NCBI RefSeq assembly: GCF_002811245.1 | Contig: NZ_NIVQ01000020.1 | Coordinates: 1 to 47,659, forward strand | DNA from: Vibrio salilacus | GTDB taxonomy: Bacteria; Pseudomonadota; Gammaproteobacteria; Enterobacterales; Vibrionaceae | Length of the DNA: 47,659 nt | Direction: 5' to 3' | Shown: piece after piece, positions 43,701-47,659 of the stretch | Numbering within the stretch: position 1 is the stretch's first letter | Layout of the letters: each line of letters begins with the position of its first letter | Notes under the pieces: generated by a model | What the model was told of the DNA's origin: nothing | Database searches by the model: none | Seen by the model: the letters and a program-made list of their open reading frames with translations, nothing else | Made by a program: the position numbers and the translations under genes

Positions 43701-43821
43701 ACTTGAAGCCTTGGACAAAGAGCGCTGCTTAATCACGGGGTATTCGTGTCGCAGCCAAGTGAAACGTTTTGAAGAGGTTAAAACTAAACACCCTCTTCAG
43801 GCACTATTACAAATACTCTAA
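40789..43821 (+). CDS. ydiJ: YdiJ-type FAD/Fe-S 2-hydroxyacid dehydrogenase
   Basis: A 1010-residue fusion enzyme matching E. coli YdiJ over its length. An FAD-binding domain comes first (SARGGGTGTNGQSLTKGIVV and TLGGMINTDASGQGSLKYGK), then an FAD-oxidase C domain. Next is a ferredoxin-like region with cysteine clusters (CNGNGLCFNYDTSSPMCPS and CLACKACASQCPI), then a C-terminal CCG domain (VGCCGMAGTFGHE). YdiJ has been described as a D-2-hydroxyglutarate dehydrogenase; the substrate here is by homology. It is monocistronic, with a strong terminator. Confidence 0.92.
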   Translation: MLPRLHSQSDVDPIVLTFLKELKNAGFSGDIESQYSSRLAVATDNSVYQQLPQAVVHPKSTRDVALIGKLSTQSDYERVTFSARGGGTGTNGQSLTKGIVVDLSRHMNKVLEINQEQGWVRVQTGIIKDQLNDAVRPFGYFFSPDLSTSNRATLGGMINTDASGQGSLKYGKTSDHVLSLQAVFADGSCLESDLSQGMPTEGEYAFDAYHTTEQVCREKRAQIEQKFPPLNRFLTGYDLKNALDRENDRFDLTRVLCGAEGSLAFITEATLNLTPIPKARTLVNIKYNSFDSALRNAPLMVEAQALSVETIDSKVLNLAKQDIVWYTVSDLLTDVPGKEMQGINMVEFAGQDEQEVNQQVSDLCQRLDVMLADNQAGIIGYQVCSELASIGRIYNMRKKAVGLLGAAKGRAKPVAFAEDTCVPPENLADFIAEFRQLLDEKSLNYGMFGHVDAGVVHVRPALDLCDPQQEALMHQISDEVVKLVAKYGGLMWGEHGKGYRSEYGPAFFGQELFTELRRVKAAFDPHNKMNPGKICTPLDSNEDLVKVTDTKRGYFDRQIDVEVRDSFKQAMECNGNGLCFNYDTSSPMCPSMKVTADRRHSPKGRAGLVREWLRQLTEQGIDVLDLEKQALENSSSIKTMIDRVRNTIKKRHEYDFSHEVYEAMNGCLACKACASQCPIKVDVPSFRSRFLNLYYSRYQRPVKDYLVANIETMLPVLAKAPKLVNGALKQQWVQDLTAKTVGYVDSPLLSIPTLKQQVSGLKTFDLQQLAALSKQDKANHVVIVQDPFTSYYDAQVVADFAALLTKLGTTPVLLPFKPNGKAQHIKGFLQQFASSAANTAAFLQQVADIGIPLVGVDPALVLCYRDEYQEVLGDKRGDFQVLTVHEWLEPKLHEYEVRECTDEQPWYLFAHCTEKTKMPNAEKEWGSIFTHFGARLNTVAVGCCGMAGTFGHEVDKLQMSKDIYGLSWKPKLEALDKERCLITGYSCRSQVKRFEEVKTKHPLQALLQIL

Positions 43822-43824
43822 TTT

Positions 43825-43858
43825 AAATAGCTCAACCGATTCGGTTGAGCTATTTTTT
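43825..43858 (+). terminator. Terminator of ydiJ
   Basis: AAATAGCTCAACCGA and TCGGTTGAGCTATTT form a perfect 15-bp stem with a tight tip, followed by T-rich sequence. Confidence 0.9.
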
Positions 43859-43887
43859 AGTAATACTATGGCAACTAAGGTCGTTAA

Positions 43888-44349
43888 ATGGACAAGCTTG
43901 AAACAAAAATACCGCCAGTGGCACTGTTTGTTCTGTTTATCGTTGCGATGAACCTTATCAGTCGAGAGTTTTTGGCGTTCCACTTTAACTTGCCATTGAA
44001 TGGTATGGTGTTTTTACTGTGCTTTGTCGCTTCAGGTGTGATTGGTATTGCAGGGGTATATCAGTTTCGTCGTGCGCAAACCACGGTCAATCCAGTCAAA
44101 ATAGACGGCGTTTCATCCATGGTCGAAAATGGTATTCTTGCTTATACACGCAACCCGATGTATCTCGGTCTATTCTTGCTGTTGTTTGGCTTTGGTTACT
44201 GGCAACAAAACTTACTTTCAATCGTCTTTAGCTTTAGCTTTATCCTCTATATGAACCGCTTTCAAATCTTCCCAGAAGAACGGGCGCTTGAAGCCATTTT
44301 TGGTGCGCAATATATGGATTACAAACAGCGGGTAAGACGTTGGATATGA
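43888..44349 (+). CDS. Isoprenylcysteine carboxyl methyltransferase (ICMT) family protein
   Basis: A 153-residue membrane protein with about four hydrophobic segments. The ICMT/PEMT signature is GILAYTRNPMYLGLFLLL (about residues 83-100) with the C-terminal block PEERALEAIFGAQYMDYKQR and RRW. Bacterial members methylate small or lipid substrates with S-adenosylmethionine; the real substrate is unknown. It is convergent with the cytolysin operon. Confidence 0.85.
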   Translation: MDKLETKIPPVALFVLFIVAMNLISREFLAFHFNLPLNGMVFLLCFVASGVIGIAGVYQFRRAQTTVNPVKIDGVSSMVENGILAYTRNPMYLGLFLLLFGFGYWQQNLLSIVFSFSFILYMNRFQIFPEERALEAIFGAQYMDYKQRVRRWI

Positions 44350-44374
44350 AAACGGAAGGTCTTGCCTTCCGTAT
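44350..44374 (-). terminator. Terminator of the cytolysin operon
   Basis: ACGGAAGG-TCTTG-CCTTCCGT with TTTT following on the minus strand, 17 bases beyond the stop of vvhA. Confidence 0.7.
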
Positions 44375-44388
44375 AGCATTGACCAAAG

Positions 44389-45795
44389 TTACAGGTTGAT
44401 TTGTTGCAGAGTTGGTTTCCACCTTGCTTGAGTGGCCTCCGCCTCTGGGCTGACTCCAACATTTCGGCCATCTAAAATATTTAGAACGTAACGTTGAGTT
44501 GTTCCATCTACATAACGGCTGATAAGTTTATCGCCTTCCCAGAACCATTTCTGAGCAAGGTTTGAGCTACAGGATTGCACAGTTAGCGTTCTATTTGAGG
44601 ACACGGTTAGGCATCGATCCGGTGCGATGCGACTGCGATAACGTTCATTATTATCTAGACCCCAGATCTGATCCCAGTTACCGTGGCAACTCCAACCATT
44701 CACTGGACTGCCTTCCTCCGTTTTGCTGCCGTACACACCCAGGCATAAGTCATTGTTACTTAGTGATTGTAAAGTGACATGAGCTTCCGCTTCAAACAAA
44801 GGGTGACTCCAATCTATGCGAACTCTGCGAGGAATTGACCATCCATTGGATGCCCAAGCCTTAGGCCCATAGACTGAAAAAAATGCGGAGGGTAATACTT
44901 CTCCATAACGAGCTTTGGCGACAAACTTAGCACCGATTTCGAAATCCGTTGTATCTGCTTGAGAAACAGGTGCTTCGTAGACGACATCGAAGTTTGGCTT
45001 GAAGTTAGCGTATGAAATAGGGTTGAATTTTGATTTATCAAATACCCAGCCACTACCCCAGTATGCTGACGTGAAATAACAGCCTAATTCTTGGCGGCGC
45101 AATTCATCACACTCATCAAGTTCACGCTCAAAGGAAACTTGAAAGTCGCTTAATGAGGAGCGGTTATTAACGCGATAGTCTTTGGTATCAAAGACTAATG
45201 TTTTTTCATTTTTGTAGCTAAATGAGCCACTCACTTCTGCACTGGCTTTAGGACCATCTTTACCGATTTCCGCCCCAACAGAGCCGTTGATGCCAATTGA
45301 GTAGCCGTGTGTATCGCGATGCTGGTAGTTTTTGTTTTCGTTCTGGGGAAAGTCGCTGACCTTTTTGGGTATATAACCAGAGACAGGCTTGACCCACAAG
45401 TCATAGCTGCTGGCAAAAGGACCTATATAAGTACGACGGTTAGCCCAGCTTTGGAACCAACTGTGACCTTGTTGGAGATCGTCAACTAAATGAAAACCTG
45501 TGCCCGGTTTGTTGGCACCGACAGTAAAACGAACGATTTTGGCATCAGCGGTGAAACCTTGTGACGTAGAAGATTGTACTGAGCGCATCTGTGTTACGTT
45601 GACACGAATGTCTACTGACGCGCCTGCATCACACCAGTCTCGCTTAGTCTCAAAGTCAGCACTCTGGTATAGATTACATGTCAGTTTCGAGCTAGTAATA
45701 TAATAAACTTTTTCAACGATCGGCACATAATCTTCGGCGAAAGCATTGACAGAAACAGCGAGTAGCGAAAGGGTAAACATGGTAGACGTTTTCAT
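44389..45795 (-). CDS. vvhA: VvhA-like pore-forming cytolysin/hemolysin
   Basis: A 468-residue secreted pore-forming toxin resembling Vibrio vulnificus VvhA and Vibrio cholerae cytolysin. It has a signal peptide (residues 1-20, ending AFA). A leukocidin/hemolysin beta-barrel domain follows (about 21-310; NRRTYIGPFASSYDLWVKPV and SFERELDECDELRRQELGCY). A ricin-B-type beta-trefoil comes last (about 325-468; LQSLSNNDLCLGVYG, QIWGLDNNERYRSRIAPDRC). It lacks the long pro-domain of V. cholerae HlyA, as VvhA does. Its start is 1 nt after the vvhB stop. ATG 45795 follows GGTGAG. No truncation is visible. Confidence 0.93.
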   Translation of the reverse strand: MKTSTMFTLSLLAVSVNAFAEDYVPIVEKVYYITSSKLTCNLYQSADFETKRDWCDAGASVDIRVNVTQMRSVQSSTSQGFTADAKIVRFTVGANKPGTGFHLVDDLQQGHSWFQSWANRRTYIGPFASSYDLWVKPVSGYIPKKVSDFPQNENKNYQHRDTHGYSIGINGSVGAEIGKDGPKASAEVSGSFSYKNEKTLVFDTKDYRVNNRSSLSDFQVSFERELDECDELRRQELGCYFTSAYWGSGWVFDKSKFNPISYANFKPNFDVVYEAPVSQADTTDFEIGAKFVAKARYGEVLPSAFFSVYGPKAWASNGWSIPRRVRIDWSHPLFEAEAHVTLQSLSNNDLCLGVYGSKTEEGSPVNGWSCHGNWDQIWGLDNNERYRSRIAPDRCLTVSSNRTLTVQSCSSNLAQKWFWEGDKLISRYVDGTTQRYVLNILDGRNVGVSPEAEATQARWKPTLQQINL

Positions 45796-45796
45796 A

Positions 45797-46303
45797 TTAC
45801 TCACCGCCAAAATTTAGTCGTTCAAGAGCGTGAACCAACGATTGATTGAGGCTTTCCAGTTCAGCAGATGAATTCATGATTGAGTCACCATTTTCATTTC
45901 GAACATCGGCAACGATTGAATTAATGATGTTATCGCCTTGATAAATGCCAGTGATAACAACAGGTGCATCGCTTCCAAGTCCGGTTATTTTTTGGCTTTG
46001 CTCTATTTTGTCTTCGTCGTTTGTGAGTAGTCTAAGGTCGACAATGACAATTTCTCCATTAACGACGTGCAACTTCGCGATGTCAATGTCTTGGCTAGAT
46101 GCTGAGCCGACATTGATGTACAGCGCATCTCTTTCTGATAGGTTTCCGTCATAGACACGCACTGGTTGCTGATAGTGCTCTGCGACTAACTGTGATATGT
46201 CACTTCCACTACCCAGCAACTGAATATCAGAAAAAGCGTGACCAGCAAACAGTGAAGGTAACAGGGTTAGTACCCTGATCATGATGGTGGATTTATTTGG
46301 CAT
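45797..46303 (-). CDS. vvhB: VvhB-like chaperone/accessory protein
   Basis: A 168-residue exported protein with a signal peptide (RVLTLLPSLFAGHAFS). The rest is a small alpha/beta domain without enzyme motifs. It is directly upstream of vvhA with a 1-nt gap, the same order as in the V. vulnificus vvhBA operon, where VvhB helps fold or activate the cytolysin. The identification rests mainly on this arrangement and on size. It is the first gene of the operon. Confidence 0.85.
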   Translation of the reverse strand: MPNKSTIMIRVLTLLPSLFAGHAFSDIQLLGSGSDISQLVAEHYQQPVRVYDGNLSERDALYINVGSASSQDIDIAKLHVVNGEIVIVDLRLLTNDEDKIEQSQKITGLGSDAPVVITGIYQGDNIINSIVADVRNENGDSIMNSSAELESLNQSLVHALERLNFGGE

Positions 46304-47126
46304 ATTAAGCCCCTCAATAATGGTTGTTTTTATTCAATAACGTATATGTTTTTTAGTTTTGTACTGAATTTTCTTTATCTCCTAAGAGCTAATAAACACT
46401 AGTTAAAATACATTCATTTTGTTAATCGTTGTGTTTGTAATATTTTCTATCATGATAATTATATTTTTGTGAAGAACTTTATAAGCACTATTGTTTGAAT
46501 CAATATTCATTTATCAATGCGCATAACGTGATTATGGTTCGGTTTTTTATAATCATTATTGTTCTTAGAAACCTGGTATCGATGTATGTATTTGTTTTAT
46601 CAATGATTTAGTTGCTAGATTTGTCACTATTTTAGACGGTTTTTTAAAGCTCACTTTCCTATGATTGATAAAGTTGATGAGACATTAGTTGTTGTTATAT
46701 AAGTATTTTATTGCTTTTTGGATGTGGGAGACGTTGATATTACATTCAATCAAGAATGCAAGAGGGGATAGTTATTACCTTACACACTACAGATTAAAAA
46801 GTAGAGTAATTAAACTAATTTAAATTCAGTTTTCATAATGATATTTAAATAAATATCAAACCAAGATCACGATTTAATATTTATCGATATTTATATTTTT
46901 CCACTGGATTTATGTTAATTATGAGATGTTGATGTGTGGCTAAGTTAAATGATAACGATGAGAATTAATAGATAGGCAATAACTAAATAAGTCAAGACTA
47001 AATTAATAAAAGTAAAATTAATATATGATAATTTAGGGTTTGTTGATAAAGTTTTCAATGACGTGATATTGGCTATAAATAATATTTGGATAGGTTATAT
47101 AGACATCAGGGTGACCGCATGAGTGT
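46304..47126. other. 820-bp AT-rich region without a gene
   Basis: I see no credible coding sequence on either strand. It includes the promoter region of vvhBA. Long AT-rich leader regions before vvhBA are typical of loci silenced by H-NS and relieved by HlyU; individual sites cannot be fixed by eye. At the right end, a sequence starting CAGGGTGACCGCATGAG (47107-47123) could be the terminal repeat of the ISAs1-type element. Confidence 0.5.
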
Positions 47127-47659
47127 CTATATTTTCACCACATTATTAAAACCAGCACTTAATACTGCCTCTAGCATCGATGTATTCATCATGCAGCGCT
47201 TTTGCTTGCCAACAATGCTTAGCTTGGTTGGTTCTTCTCGGAGCATGTTCAAACTCATATGACGTAGGCATGATAGATTCTCTGCACCGTGATCTTTGTA
47301 TATCTGGCACGCGTCTTCATTCATGGTGACATCAAGCACCCAGTGCATTGATTCTATACCCCAATGTTCTCTGACTGCCATCGCAGCTTGCTCTCTACTA
47401 AGCTTTTTAGAACTGATGTAATAACGGTACTCTAGAGCGACAGATTTGTCTTTATCAAGACGAAAGTTTTCAACCATAACAATGCTCTGCAAGCCTTTCC
47501 AGCGAGAGAAGTTACCTTCAAGTTTCGTACTGTCAAAAACATAGCATTGGCGAGACTCTATACGACCGTGTCCTTGCTCGGGAGAGATGTCAGCAACCAC
47601 ATTAGATCGCTGAGAAGAGAACGCCTTTTCTATTGCTTGACGGAGTTTCCCTTGGTTGC
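47107..47659 (-). mobile_element. ISAs1-family insertion sequence, partial at window edge
   Basis: The transposase end, the candidate terminal repeat at 47107 and the boundary with the AT-rich region mark one end of an ISAs1-family element. The other end is outside the window. No target duplication can be tested. Confidence 0.65.
47127..47659 (-). CDS. ISAs1-family transposase (partial, 5' end outside window)
   Basis: The open frame runs through the right edge: upstream of the GTG at 47600 it continues NQGKLRQAIEKAFSSQRSN, which matches the family sequence VKGNQ. The visible part is the C-terminal third of a DDE transposase: RWKGLQSIVMVENF, RYYISSKKLSREQAAMAVRE, then HWGIESMHWVLDVTMNEDAC, which contains the catalytic Glu. 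ISAs1 transposases are about 370 residues, so roughly 180 are seen here. No frameshift is visible in this part. Confidence 0.9.
   Translation of the reverse strand, partial: NQGKLRQAIEKAFSSQRSNVVADISPEQGHGRIESRQCYVFDSTKLEGNFSRWKGLQSIVMVENFRLDKDKSVALEYRYYISSKKLSREQAAMAVREHWGIESMHWVLDVTMNEDACQIYKDHGAENLSCLRHMSLNMLREEPTKLSIVGKQKRCMMNTSMLEAVLSAGFNNVVKI

Overview
The window looks like a chromosomal segment of a Vibrio-type gammaproteobacterium. The reasons are protein resemblance recognised by eye: a vvhB/vvhA-like cytolysin pair, a DUF3334 protein, a VF530 protein, a YggL protein, a Vibrio-type sucrose (scr) locus, and a tandem glycine riboswitch ahead of an alanine/glycine symporter. No database search was run.

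Layout. 1-1680: remnant of an alpha/beta hydrolase behind a MerR-like promoter, a YdjM-type membrane hydrolase and a second gene remnant. 1692-4347 (minus): a tightly overlapping five-gene operon (XRE regulator, small unknown, VUT-type transporter, class III phosphodiesterase, DUF2165). 4728-11520: sucrose regulon with scrA, scrR, scrB, scrK and a second, Cra/enterobacterial-ScrR-type LacI regulator; two distinct operator sequences can be read off. 11512-13082: MATE pump and a LysR fragment. 13104-15992: NAD salvage (pncB, NrtR-type regulator, pncA). 16275-20629: VF530, LysR/DJ-1 divergent pair, M32 carboxypeptidase, LysE exporter.

20691-28576: an RHS polymorphic-toxin island. An RHS shell protein is followed, with an 11-nt overlap, by a separate gene that carries the RHS core and the C-terminal effector region behind a twin-arginine (Tat) leader. 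A secreted protein of unknown function lies upstream, then an AT-rich gap, then a ToxR/ToxS-like (or VtrA/VtrC-like) membrane regulator pair and a 7-bp tandem repeat. This is the part most likely to hold something undescribed.

28750-32108: AGCS symporter under a tandem glycine riboswitch, YggL, a 52-aa membrane protein and a coiled-coil membrane protein. 32793-36660: tyrosine/homogentisate catabolic operon (hppD, hmgA, fahA, maiA) with 8-nt overlaps. 36735-44349: small Zn-ribbon-like protein, a Sel1-TM-J-domain protein, OmpA-like lipoprotein, DUF2786, DUF3334/CheX-like, YdiJ and an isoprenylcysteine methyltransferase-family protein. 44389-47659: vvhBA-like cytolysin operon, an 820-bp AT-rich gene-free stretch, and an ISAs1-family transposase running off the right edge. 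No tRNA, rRNA or CRISPR array was seen.
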